64,000 bases of DNA from SFWF01 sp045636705. GTDB lineage: Bacteria; Bacillota; Clostridia; Oscillospirales; Acutalibacteraceae. Below the pieces are notes generated by a model. That model was not told where the DNA came from and ran no database searches. It saw only the letters and a list, made by a program, of their open reading frames with translations. The stretch is from NCBI GenBank assembly GCA_045636705.1, contig JAZTYA010000011.1:1-64000 (forward strand), read 5' to 3'. Shown piece after piece: positions 35,992 to 43,191 of this stretch (position 1 is its first letter; each line of letters opens with the position of its first letter). Both the position numbers and the translations under genes were made by a program.

Positions 35992-36668
35992 TGACTCATT
36001 TTAAGAATTTGCTTAGAGGCATTATTACCGAAAATCCTGTTTTGGTATTACTTTTGGGAACCTGCCCTACCCTTGCAACTACAACAAGCGTAAAGACCGC
36101 TCTTGGTATGGGTGTTGCAGCACTTTTAGTTCTTGTTTTTTCAAACATCGTAATCTCTTTGCTTAGAAAGATTATTCCATCAAACGTTCGTATTCCTTGT
36201 TTCATAGTTGTAATTGCAACCTTTGTTACAATAGTTGAAATGCTTATGCACGCCTTTATTCCATCCCTTTATGATGCTTTAGGAATTTTCTTATCCTTAA
36301 TCGTTGTTAACTGCATTATTTTGGGACGAGCTGAAATGTATGCTTGCAAAAACGGTGTTGTAAGCTCGGCAATTGATGGGCTTGGAATGGGCATAGGATT
36401 TACCTTGGCTCTATTCTGTATGTCGCTTATTCGCGAAGTTTTTGGTGCAGGTTCATTCTTGGGATTTGAAATTCCTTTCCTTAAGGATTACACCTTGCCA
36501 ATTCTAACACAAAGCGCCGGCGGATTTTTCGTATTTGGTTTATTGATAGCCATTGTTAACTTTATTCTTAAAAAGGTTGATAAAAAGCCTAAGGAAAACT
36601 TTGGTTGCGATGGTTGTCCAATGTCTAACGAATGCAATAAAACATCCTGTGAAAGTGAGGGTAAATAA
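35991..36668 (+). CDS. rnfE: Rnf complex subunit E with Cys-rich tail
   Basis: 225 residues, six membrane helices of the RnfA/E inverted-topology pair (ENPVLVLLLGTCPTLA, then NCIILGRAE, DGLGMGIGFTLAL). In the Rnf complex RnfA and RnfE hold a shared Fe-S cluster in the membrane through conserved Cys (Cys25, Cys108 here). The C-terminus adds CDGCPMSNECNKTSC (Cys206, 209, 215, 220), a compact four-Cys tail that is not part of the core fold. Confidence 0.95.
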   Translation: MTHFKNLLRGIITENPVLVLLLGTCPTLATTTSVKTALGMGVAALLVLVFSNIVISLLRKIIPSNVRIPCFIVVIATFVTIVEMLMHAFIPSLYDALGIFLSLIVVNCIILGRAEMYACKNGVVSSAIDGLGMGIGFTLALFCMSLIREVFGAGSFLGFEIPFLKDYTLPILTQSAGGFFVFGLLIAIVNFILKKVDKKPKENFGCDGCPMSNECNKTSCESEGK

Positions 36669-36670
36669 AT

Positions 36671-37285
36671 ATGGATTTTAAAACTTTTTCCTATATTTTA
36701 GTAACCTCGGTTTTGATTAACAACTATGTTTTAACTCAATTCCTTGGTATTTGCCCTTTCCTTGGTGTTTCTAAAAAGCTAAATCAGGCTTTAGGTATGG
36801 GTCTTGCAGTTATATTCGTAATGGTGCTTGCTACTGCGGCTACCTGGCCTATTCAAAACCTTATTTTAATTCCTCTTAAGCTTGATTATTTGCAGACCAT
36901 TATATTCATTTTAGTTATTGCAACTTTGGTTCAGATGGTAGAGATGGCACTCAAGAAATTTTCACCCGGTCTTCATGCTTCACTTGGTGTTTATTTGCCG
37001 CTAATTACTACCAACTGCGCAGTTTTAGCGGTTTGTAAGAATGCTATTACTAACGAAACTGTTGTGGCTTCTTCCCTTCCATTTGTTACCGCTCTTGTTT
37101 ATGCTTTTGCTTGCGGACTTGGTTTCTTGCTTGCTATGGTCCTCTTTGCAGGTGTTCGCTCGGTTCTTGCAAGTTCAAAGCCACCACGTTGTTTTGAGGG
37201 CGTGCCTATTACTCTTATTGCTGCTGCAATCGTTGCTCTTGCCTTCTCGGGCTTTGACGGAATTGCACAGAACATGTTTAAATAA
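36671..37285 (+). CDS. rnfA: Rnf complex subunit A
   Basis: 204 residues, six membrane helices; partner of RnfE. NNYVLTQFLGICPFLGVS and TTNCAVLAVC carry the conserved Cys for the membrane Fe-S cluster. Two bases after the rnfE stop; GTGAGGGT inside rnfE acts as ribosome binding site. Confidence 0.96.
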   Translation: MDFKTFSYILVTSVLINNYVLTQFLGICPFLGVSKKLNQALGMGLAVIFVMVLATAATWPIQNLILIPLKLDYLQTIIFILVIATLVQMVEMALKKFSPGLHASLGVYLPLITTNCAVLAVCKNAITNETVVASSLPFVTALVYAFACGLGFLLAMVLFAGVRSVLASSKPPRCFEGVPITLIAAAIVALAFSGFDGIAQNMFK

Positions 37286-37308
37286 ATTTAGAAAGGACGC
37301 CTAAACTT

Positions 37309-38115
37309 ATGCCGGATTTTGTTATCCCAATTTTAATTTCCGTTGGTGTAATTTTTGCAATCGGACTTCTCTGTTCTGCTATATTAGTTATTGCTTCCCG
37401 CTTTTTCTCGGTAGAGGTTAATGAACATTTTACCCAAATTCGTGAATGCTTACCCGGTATTAACTGCGGTGTTTGCGGCTTCTCAGGTTGCGACGGATAT
37501 GCTACTGCTTTAGCTGAAAGTTCTTCCGTTGCTACTAACCTTTGCATCCCCGGTGGTGCAGTTGCCGCTACAAAAATAGCCGAACTTAAGGGTGTTGCGG
37601 TTACCGAAACCGATAAAAAGACAGCTTGTGTACATTGTAACGGCACCTGTGAAAACACCGACACTGCTGCAGACTATCAAGGTATTAGTTCTTGTCGTGC
37701 CGCTATGCTTACCTATGGCGGTAATGGACTTTGTAATTATGGTTGTTTAGGTTATGGCGACTGTGCAACTGCTTGTCCAGTTAATGCCATTAGCCTTATA
37801 GACGGCGTTGCAAAGGTTGATATAAACGTCTGTATCGGATGCGGTCTTTGTGCAAAAACCTGTCCTAAGGGCATTATTTCACTTATTGATACCGAAAAAA
37901 TGGTTGCCATTAAGTGTTCTAACAAGGACAAGGGTGCGGTTGCACATAAAAAATGTAAGGTTGCTTGCATTGGTTGTAAAAAGTGCGAAACCACCTGCCC
38001 GACAGACGCTATTACAGTAAAAGATAATCTTGCAGTAATTGACTATGACAAGTGCGTTTACTGCGGTAAATGCGACGACGTCTGCCCAATGGGAACTATT
38101 CGTTCAAGAAAATAA
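37309..38115 (+). CDS. rnfB: Rnf complex subunit B (ferredoxin-like)
   Basis: 268 residues. Entry point for electrons from ferredoxin. N-terminal membrane helix (about 5-28), the RnfB 4Fe-4S motif CLPGINCGVCGFSGCDGY, then a Cys-rich linker and ferredoxin-type clusters CIGCGLCAKTCP, CIGCKKCETTCP and CVYCGKCDDVCP. The N-terminal part is the anchor to the RnfA/E unit. Last gene of the core rnf operon. Confidence 0.96.
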   Translation: MPDFVIPILISVGVIFAIGLLCSAILVIASRFFSVEVNEHFTQIRECLPGINCGVCGFSGCDGYATALAESSSVATNLCIPGGAVAATKIAELKGVAVTETDKKTACVHCNGTCENTDTAADYQGISSCRAAMLTYGGNGLCNYGCLGYGDCATACPVNAISLIDGVAKVDINVCIGCGLCAKTCPKGIISLIDTEKMVAIKCSNKDKGAVAHKKCKVACIGCKKCETTCPTDAITVKDNLAVIDYDKCVYCGKCDDVCPMGTIRSRK

Positions 38116-38126
38116 AGAAAAAGGTA

Positions 38127-38156
38127 AATCCTGAGGAAAGTTTTTTCCTCAGGATT
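38127..38156 (+). promoter_or_regulatory. 13-bp hairpin between rnfB and the NusG_II gene
   Basis: AATCCTGAGGAAA (38127-38139) pairs perfectly with TTTCCTCAGGATT (38144-38156) around GTTT. The following bases ATTAATCTTATTTATG are T-rich but lack a true T run, so it could be a weak terminator or a stabilising/processing hairpin at the rnf mRNA end. It lies 13 bases before the next start codon. Confidence 0.65.
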
Positions 38157-38169
38157 ATTAATCTTATTT

Positions 38170-38541
38170 ATGAGTAAACAAAGAAACTATTTGCGTAATG
38201 ATATAATACTTATAACCACAGTAATTCTGCTCTCGCTTTTGGCTGTTTTTCTATTTAATGCCAACAAAAAAGAGGGTGGCAAAGCGGTTGTGATTAAGGA
38301 CGGCAAAGAGGTTGCTTCCTACCCCTTGAATATTGACACCGAAGTTTATATCGAAAATAATGGTGGTTATAATATTTTGGTAATTAAGGATGGCTACGCC
38401 TTTATTAAAGAGGCTTCCTGTCCCGATAAAATTTGCGTAAATAACACCAAAAAGAAATATAACGGAGAAACCTTGGTTTGTTTACCAAACAAGACTACCG
38501 TTAAAATCGTATCAAGCGAACAACCCGAAACTGATTTTTAA
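38170..38541 (+). CDS. NusG domain II-containing membrane protein
   Basis: 123 residues. One N-terminal helix (about 10-30), then a small beta domain (VVIKDGKEVASYPL, FIKEASCPDKICVN, ETLVCLPNKTTVKI) of the NusG_II family found beside Gx-transporter, ApbE and Rnf genes in Clostridia. The two Cys of CPDKIC may face outside. Role not established. No Shine-Dalgarno is visible before the ATG; the hairpin at 38127-38156 sits there instead. Confidence 0.82.
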   Translation: MSKQRNYLRNDIILITTVILLSLLAVFLFNANKKEGGKAVVIKDGKEVASYPLNIDTEVYIENNGGYNILVIKDGYAFIKEASCPDKICVNNTKKKYNGETLVCLPNKTTVKIVSSEQPETDF

Positions 38542-38552
38542 AGGAAAAATAT

Positions 38553-39047
38553 ATGAAGGCTAAAACACTTGCTCTGCTTGGTCTTTTTACAGGTCTTGCG
38601 CTCATTATGTCATATATCGAACTTTTAATGCCTATTCCCTTGCCGATTCCGGGCATAAAGGTTGGATTCCCAAACATCATAATACTTTTTATCCTTTACC
38701 GATTTGGCACAAAAAGCGCCATTGCCGTATCGCTCGTTCGCGTGCTTTTGGTTTCCCTGCTCTTTGGTAACTCTTTGGGGCTTGCATATAGCCTTGCAGG
38801 CGCGGTTTTAAGCCTTATCGTTATGATAGTGCTTAAGAAAACCGATTTATTTTCAACACTTGGCGTAAGTGTTGTTGGCGGTATTTTCCACAATGCAGGA
38901 CAAATAATTGTTGCCTGTCTTTTGATGTCAACCTTAGAAATATCCTATTATATGCCCGTTCTTATAATTACGGGAACTGTGGCAGGTATAGTTGTGGGAC
39001 TTGCCTCACATATTCTTATCAAAAAGACAGAAAAATTTAATTTCTAA
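38553..39047 (+). CDS. Gx transporter family membrane protein
   Basis: 164 residues, five or six helices, with IPGIKVGFPNIIILFILYRFG typical of the family once called heptaprenyl diphosphate synthase component I and now Gx transporter (ECF-S-like fold). It regularly follows a NusG_II gene and clusters with ApbE/Rnf, so flavin or quinone-like substrate supply is a fair guess but unproven. AAAGGAAAAA before the ATG, 11 bases after the previous stop. Confidence 0.8.
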   Translation: MKAKTLALLGLFTGLALIMSYIELLMPIPLPIPGIKVGFPNIIILFILYRFGTKSAIAVSLVRVLLVSLLFGNSLGLAYSLAGAVLSLIVMIVLKKTDLFSTLGVSVVGGIFHNAGQIIVACLLMSTLEISYYMPVLIITGTVAGIVVGLASHILIKKTEKFNF

Positions 39048-39054
39048 AAAAACA

Positions 39055-39080
39055 AAAAACGCTGTTTTCACAGCGTTTTT
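39055..39080. terminator. Bidirectional intrinsic terminator
   Basis: AAAAACGCTGT/ACAGCGTTTTT with TTTC loop; ends the rnf-Gx operon and the convergent azlCD operon. Confidence 0.92.
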
Positions 39081-39082
39081 CT

Positions 39083-39397
39083 TTATATATACTGAATTAT
39101 CAGTTCGGTAATTAAAACTCCTAGACAGCTAAATGAAGCTACTTTTACAAGACTTTGTTCCATAAGGCCGAAAATTACTGCAACTATGAAACCTACAACG
39201 GCCGGAATTATATTTGTTGCATAAAACATAGCAGGCACCGTCATAGCCGCTAGTACAGTATAAGGAATATAATCCAAAAAGGATAATATAAACTTGTTTT
39301 TAATTTTACCTCTTATGGCTACTAACGGCACCATACGGATTAAATAGGTAACCCCTGCCATTACTAAAAGATAGAGAAAAAAGTGTGGTCTAATCAT
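39083..39397 (-). CDS. azlD: AzlD-family branched-chain amino acid exporter subunit
   Basis: 104 residues, four helices; LVMAGVTYLIRMVPLVAI and the YIPYTVLAAMTVPAMFY segment are typical AzlD. Works with AzlC to export branched-chain amino acids or analogues. Overlaps azlC by 4 bases. Confidence 0.88.
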   Translation of the reverse strand: MIRPHFFLYLLVMAGVTYLIRMVPLVAIRGKIKNKFILSFLDYIPYTVLAAMTVPAMFYATNIIPAVVGFIVAVIFGLMEQSLVKVASFSCLGVLITELIIQYI

Positions 39398-40110
39398 TTA
39401 TCCTCTGCCTCACTTTCTTTAGAAATAGGCGCAATTAATGCAAAAACAGCGCTTGATACAACCGCGCAGATAATTATAACAAATCCTGAAGGCACAATAC
39501 TTAAAGCGGGCAGATATTTAAATAAGCAGCTTAAAAGCACCGAGAACAGCACACAAAGAGTAACCTCCTTGTTTTTCTTCATAACGGGCACTACTATCGC
39601 TATAAACATTCCGTAAATTGCAACGCCCAATGAAGAAATAATAATAGCAGGTAAAATATTGTTAGCAAGAGAACCGAAAAGGGTGCCAAAACTCCAACCA
39701 AGCCACGGAGTTAATATGAGTCCGTACATATAATTTTTGCCTACTAATTCCTTGTTTCCCATTGTGACGGCAAACACCTCATCCGTGTTACAAAAGGCGA
39801 TTATAAGCTTATTTTTAAAGGTTATAGACTTGCCTAGCTTTTGTGACATTGATATTGACATTAACGTGTAGCGTGAATTGATAACAAGCTGTGAAACGAT
39901 AAGCTCAATTAAGCTGCCGCCACTGGCTAAAATCGGCACACCTGCCAACTGCCCCGCAGAGGTTACATTGGTCATAGAGATTAAGAATGCTTCTACCCAA
40001 CTAAGACCTAAGCCCACCGCCGTTATACCAAATGCAAAGGATACCGCAAAGTACCCGATACAAATCGGCAGTCCATCCTTTAATCCTTTCAAAAAATTAT
40101 TGTTTTCCAT
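39394..40110 (-). CDS. azlC: AzlC-family branched-chain amino acid exporter
   Basis: 238 residues, about seven helices. GLKDGLPICIGYFAVSFAFG opens the family domain, followed by TSAGQLAGVPIL, INSRYTLMSISMSQKL and CNTDEVFAVTM. Larger partner of AzlD. AAGGAAAA before the ATG; own promoter. Confidence 0.92.
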   Translation of the reverse strand: MENNNFLKGLKDGLPICIGYFAVSFAFGITAVGLGLSWVEAFLISMTNVTSAGQLAGVPILASGGSLIELIVSQLVINSRYTLMSISMSQKLGKSITFKNKLIIAFCNTDEVFAVTMGNKELVGKNYMYGLILTPWLGWSFGTLFGSLANNILPAIIISSLGVAIYGMFIAIVVPVMKKNKEVTLCVLFSVLLSCLFKYLPALSIVPSGFVIIICAVVSSAVFALIAPISKESEAEDK

Positions 40111-40143
40111 AGTTTTCCTTTTAATTTTTAAAATTCCTAAAAG

Positions 40144-40172
40144 ATTATATCACACTAATATCAATAAAGCAA
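40144..40172 (-). promoter_or_regulatory. Promoter of azlCD
   Basis: Minus strand TTGCTT (40167-40172), 17 bases ending TGA, TATAAT (40144-40149). Confidence 0.7.
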
Positions 40173-40259
40173 TAATTGTTAAAATATTTCGTTTAAGATT
40201 TTGAATAGCTTTTTTAAAAAGAGAAAAACTATAAAAGAACCTTAAAGGAGGTGACATAA

Positions 40260-40397
40260 ATGGAAGACTTAAAGAACATTCGCAACAACGACCAGAACAA
40301 GAACCAAAACAATAACAACAACCAGAACAAGAACAACCAGCAGAAGAACGACCAGAACAGAAACGAAAACAAAAAAGAGAACAACAAAAATCAGTAG
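40260..40397 (+). CDS. 45-residue Asn/Gln/Lys-rich protein
   Basis: ATG at 40260 is 6 bases after a near-perfect AAAGGAGGTGA site; the frame runs to TAG at 40395 and a strong terminator follows. The product is almost only Asn, Gln, Lys, Asp/Glu and Arg after MEDLKNIRNND, so it is hydrophilic and probably unfolded. The excellent start site, compact 3' terminator and non-random codon frame argue for a real gene. The composition recalls gamma-type small spore proteins and other Clostridia low-complexity peptides, but I see no family motif. No clear -35/-10 was found in the 149 bases before it. Confidence 0.7.
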   Translation: MEDLKNIRNNDQNKNQNNNNNQNKNNQQKNDQNRNENKKENNKNQ

Positions 40398-40414
40398 TAT
40401 ATAGTTTATGAAAG

Positions 40415-40436
40415 AAAGACGGCATCAGCCGTCTTT
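40415..40436 (+). terminator. Terminator of the 45-residue gene
   Basis: AAAGACGGC/GCCGTCTTT with ATCA loop, then TTT. Same core as the hairpin at 30292-30319. Confidence 0.85.
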
Positions 40437-40471
40437 TTTATTGCGAGATATTTTTTCAAAATGCGATATTT

Positions 40472-40513
40472 GCACTATGTTCCGTCGTGTTTAATTTCAT
40501 AATTTTTCTTTAT
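40472..40513 (-). pseudogene. Remnant of the polysaccharide deacetylase 3' end
   Basis: About 42 bases match the end of the deacetylase gene (31541 onward) with about 6 differences. On the minus strand it encodes ENYEIKHDGT followed by a stop. This is the third copy of that gene end in the window; again it lies next to the GACGGC hairpin and an AT-rich plus-strand membrane-protein gene. Confidence 0.6.
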
Positions 40514-40620
40514 AAAACTAAAATTCCTTTCATTATTTATTTTACCCTTTTCGATTAGGGCAAAATAAATATGACAGATACATATACAACACAATTTTTT
40601 CTGCATAACTTTTTTATGTA

Positions 40621-40649
40621 TTTACATTTTATAACAAAAGTGATATAAT
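40621..40649 (+). promoter_or_regulatory. Extended -10 promoter of the VanZ-like gene
   Basis: TTTACA (40621-40626), 17 bases, TATAAT (40644-40649) preceded by TGA. The predicted transcript starts near 40656, which is also the first base of the leader helix. Confidence 0.8.
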
Positions 40650-40655
40650 AAGAGC

Positions 40656-40775
40656 ACCACATAAAAAACTCTAAAATGAATAAGTGTATTTTCACATTCA
40701 AAAGTGGGCATTTTACTTTGGTAAAAATGCTTACTCAACTTTTCCATTTTTGAATGTGAGAGTTTTTTGTGTGGT
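40656..40775 (+). promoter_or_regulatory. Structured 5' leader of the VanZ-like gene (candidate cis-regulatory RNA)
   Basis: Outer helix: 40656-40672 pairs with 40759-40775 over 17 bp with one U-G wobble. Second helix: 40693-40703 with 40748-40758, 11 bp, stacked directly on the outer one. Inner hairpin: GCATTTTAC (40708-40716) with GTAAAAATGC (40721-40730), one bulged A, loop TTTG. An alternative pairing exists: AAAAATGC (40723-40730) with GCATTTTT (40792-40799), 8 bp. A terminator follows at 40802. No known riboswitch or T-box signature is recognised. A MITE-like insertion is the main other reading. Confidence 0.55.
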
Positions 40776-40801
40776 AGCAAATCGGAGTTAGGCATTTTTC
40801 G

Positions 40802-40833
40802 GTGTGTGTAATTTCGGTTGCACACACTTTTTT
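40802..40833 (+). terminator. Leader terminator (possible attenuator) before the VanZ-like gene
   Basis: GTGTGTGT (40802-40809) pairs with GCACACAC (40820-40827), 10-base loop, then six T. The ribosome binding site GGAGG (40839-40843) and the ATG follow at once, so termination here would block the gene. GTGTGG at 40769-40774 in the outer leader helix could pair with the same CACAC bases. Confidence 0.65.
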
Positions 40834-40849
40834 AATATGGAGGAACACT

Positions 40850-41551
40850 ATGAAAAAAATTGTCCGTTTACCCGCTGCTATTCTTTATTTAATTTCCGCT
40901 TTATGTTTTGCTCTATATTTGTTTGTAGAGTTAAACCCACGAATGCTAATGTCCCCAATTTCCAGATTGATTTTACTTGGTGCTATGTGTGTTTTTACAT
41001 ATTTCGGTAGTTTACTGTTTTCAAAAACAACCACAAAAGAAACTGCATATAAAATTATGAAAACTACATTTTTTATATTTTTTATTTTGTATGTGTTACT
41101 GTTAATAACCTTAATTTTATTTGATAAGTATTTTGGTAGAGTTGGTTTTTCTCTTGTGAATTTATGGCAATCAGATACAATCGCTTATTATATAAAATAC
41201 TCGCTTAATATAATCCCGTTCAAAACAATATATGAGTATTTTTATGGTGCCTTTATTAGTTCAAATATTGCCATTACAACTGCAATAACAAATATTTTTG
41301 GAAATATAATTGCCTTTGCACCTTTTTCATTCTTTTTGCCACTATTATTTAGCAAATATAAATCATTCAAAAAATTCACAATAACAATGTTAATAATAGT
41401 TGCTATTGTCGAGATTTTGCAATTTATTTTATTAACAGGTTCGTGCGATATTGATGATGTGATTTTAAATGTTTTGGGTGCATGTGTTGCATATAAATTA
41501 TTCAATATGAAAATCATAAAGAATGCAATCGCTAAAATTACAACATTATAA
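40850..41551 (+). CDS. VanZ-like membrane protein
   Basis: 233 residues from ATG 40850, 6 bases after GGAGG. Five or more helices; the C-terminal NIIPFKTIYEYF, FGNIIAFAPFSFFLPLL and ILQFILLTGSCDIDDVILNV match the VanZ domain (Asp-Asp-hydrophobic-Asn block). VanZ gives low-level teicoplanin resistance in enterococci; most homologues have unknown roles in the envelope. AT-rich, alone in its unit, and preceded by an elaborate leader. Confidence 0.85.
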   Translation: MKKIVRLPAAILYLISALCFALYLFVELNPRMLMSPISRLILLGAMCVFTYFGSLLFSKTTTKETAYKIMKTTFFIFFILYVLLLITLILFDKYFGRVGFSLVNLWQSDTIAYYIKYSLNIIPFKTIYEYFYGAFISSNIAITTAITNIFGNIIAFAPFSFFLPLLFSKYKSFKKFTITMLIIVAIVEILQFILLTGSCDIDDVILNVLGACVAYKLFNMKIIKNAIAKITTL

Positions 41552-41552
41552 T

Positions 41553-41594
41553 AAAAAAGATATGAGAGATTTTGTTTTCTCTCATATCTTTTTT
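41553..41594 (+). terminator. Intrinsic terminator of the VanZ-like gene
   Basis: AAAAAAGATATGAGAGA-type arm (41553-41569) pairs with 41578-41594, an 8-base loop, T-rich 3' arm. Confidence 0.85.
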
Positions 41595-41653
41595 TGTTCG
41601 TTTATTTCCTTTTGTAAGGTTTCATATAATGCTTGAATGTCTTGCTCTTTTGC
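41582..41653 (-). other. In-frame open extension directly after the htrA stop codon
   Basis: After the TAA of htrA (41654-41656) the same frame continues for 23 sense codons, AKEQDIQALYETLQKEINEQ plus KKI, to a TGA inside the convergent VanZ terminator. The peptide is an amphipathic, coiled-coil-like helix. It may be the former tail of htrA cut by a nonsense change, or chance. No start codon or ribosome binding site lies before it. Confidence 0.4.
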
Positions 41654-43099
41654 TTAACTCACTTCATTATTTGAGCCTATTTTAATATTGGTTGTATAAT
41701 ATCTTCTTGCTCTATAAATTGTAACCGATACTGTCTGACCCGGTTTGCATTTAGCAATTTCATCGTTTAAAATGGTATAGTCGGTAATTTCAACACCATT
41801 GAATTCGGTAATAATGTCAGCTCTTTCAATGCCTGCATTATCGGCAGGACCGCCATTTACTACACTATTAACAACGGCGCCTACAGGGAAACCATAAGCC
41901 TTTAGGGTTTCGGCATCATATCTTTCGCTTATTGTAACACCGATATAAGGTGTCGGGTCGTCCTTATTAGAAATAATTTTGTCGGTTATTTCTTTTACTG
42001 TATTTGACGGAATTGCAAATCCCATTCCTTCATAGCCGTTAGCAACAATTTTACTTGAGTTAACTCCAACCAGTTCACCGTTAATATTGACTAAGGCTCC
42101 GCCCGAGTTGCCCGGATTAATTGCGGCATCGGTCTGTATTAATGAGGCTGCACCCGAGGTGTCCGAAATCACACGGTTAAGTCCGCTTATAACACCATAA
42201 GTAACCGAACCCATAAACTCAAGTCCACCGGGGTTTCCTATTGCTACTACAAACTGGCCCGGATTTAATTTATCAGAGTCGGCAAAGGTAACGGCAGGTA
42301 GATTTTCAGCATTAATTTTAATTACTGCAAGGTCGTTAGAAATATTATAGCCTACAACAGTTGCCTGATATCCGTCTTCCTTTGCGTCGTTTAGAAAGAC
42401 CCTAACGTCCGCATCCGCATAGGTCATTGAAGCCTCGATTACGTGATAGTTTGTAATGATATATCCGTCGGATGTGTAAATTACACCCGAACCTTCACCG
42501 GAAGACTCTTGTGTACCACCAAAAAAACTTTCTATTGAAACCGTAACCCTAATACCTACAACACTGTTTGTTACCTTTTTAGCAACCGCTTCAACTATAG
42601 TTGCATCAACATCGCTAACGTTGATAGTTATATCTTCATTTCCACCGTTGATTATAACCTTATCGTTATCCTCGGTCTGACCTTTTTGTCCTAAGGATGA
42701 AAAGACAGCAAGACTGCTTGCGGCGCCTATAACGGCAGCAAGCACTATCGCAATTATTAGAACACCTAAAGAATATTGTTTAGGCGCTGACTCCTTTTTT
42801 AAAGGAACAAAATATGCAGAGCTCTCATCATATTTGTTTTTTGGAGTTTCATATTCGATACCATAGTTACCGCTTGGCATAAAGTCGTTTTTTATAGGTT
42901 CTTCCTCTAAAGAAGGTATTTCCTCCTCAACTGAGTCTTGCTCATTGAAAGGTTTGCTTTCAAAAAATCCGCCATCCTTGGTAACAGTATATCCATCAAA
43001 AAACTCATCATTTGTTTGAGGATTTAAAGGTTCGGCTTTTATTTCTTCGTCAAAACCCTTAAGTTCGCCACTGTTTTCGGGAATTTTGTTTTCGTCCAT
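41654..43099 (-). CDS. HtrA/DegP-like serine protease (S1C) with PDZ domain
   Basis: 481 residues. Acidic cytoplasmic N-terminus (about 1-108), one membrane helix (110-133), trypsin-like domain with catalytic His219 (NYHV), Asp256 (NDLAVIKI) and Ser332 (NPGNSGGALVN), and a PDZ domain (about 375-470) ending GSNNEVS. Anchored outside the membrane to degrade or refold damaged envelope proteins. Single gene; a good TATAAT occurs in the 92 bases upstream but no firm -35. Confidence 0.95.
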   Translation of the reverse strand: MDENKIPENSGELKGFDEEIKAEPLNPQTNDEFFDGYTVTKDGGFFESKPFNEQDSVEEEIPSLEEEPIKNDFMPSGNYGIEYETPKNKYDESSAYFVPLKKESAPKQYSLGVLIIAIVLAAVIGAASSLAVFSSLGQKGQTEDNDKVIINGGNEDITINVSDVDATIVEAVAKKVTNSVVGIRVTVSIESFFGGTQESSGEGSGVIYTSDGYIITNYHVIEASMTYADADVRVFLNDAKEDGYQATVVGYNISNDLAVIKINAENLPAVTFADSDKLNPGQFVVAIGNPGGLEFMGSVTYGVISGLNRVISDTSGAASLIQTDAAINPGNSGGALVNINGELVGVNSSKIVANGYEGMGFAIPSNTVKEITDKIISNKDDPTPYIGVTISERYDAETLKAYGFPVGAVVNSVVNGGPADNAGIERADIITEFNGVEITDYTILNDEIAKCKPGQTVSVTIYRARRYYTTNIKIGSNNEVS

Positions 43100-43191
43100 T
43101 TTTTTGCTCCTTAAAGCTTATTATATATTTTAATTATAATTAGAATATATTACAAATATGAGTAAATTTTGTTAATCATTCGTAAACAAAT

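Noticed and set aside
38127..38156. Hairpin after rnfB as a riboswitch
   Set aside because: A single simple stem-loop without conserved loops or ligand-binding elements; a terminator or stabiliser is more likely.
40150..40425. Cys-rich 91-residue minus-strand frame
   Set aside because: It is the antisense of the Asn/Gln/Lys-rich gene; AAC and CAG repeats read as Cys, Ser and Leu on the other strand. No ribosome binding site.
40622..40825. 67-residue minus-strand frame through the VanZ leader
   Set aside because: The region is a palindromic leader with a plus-strand promoter; the frame has no ribosome binding site and follows the symmetry of the helices.
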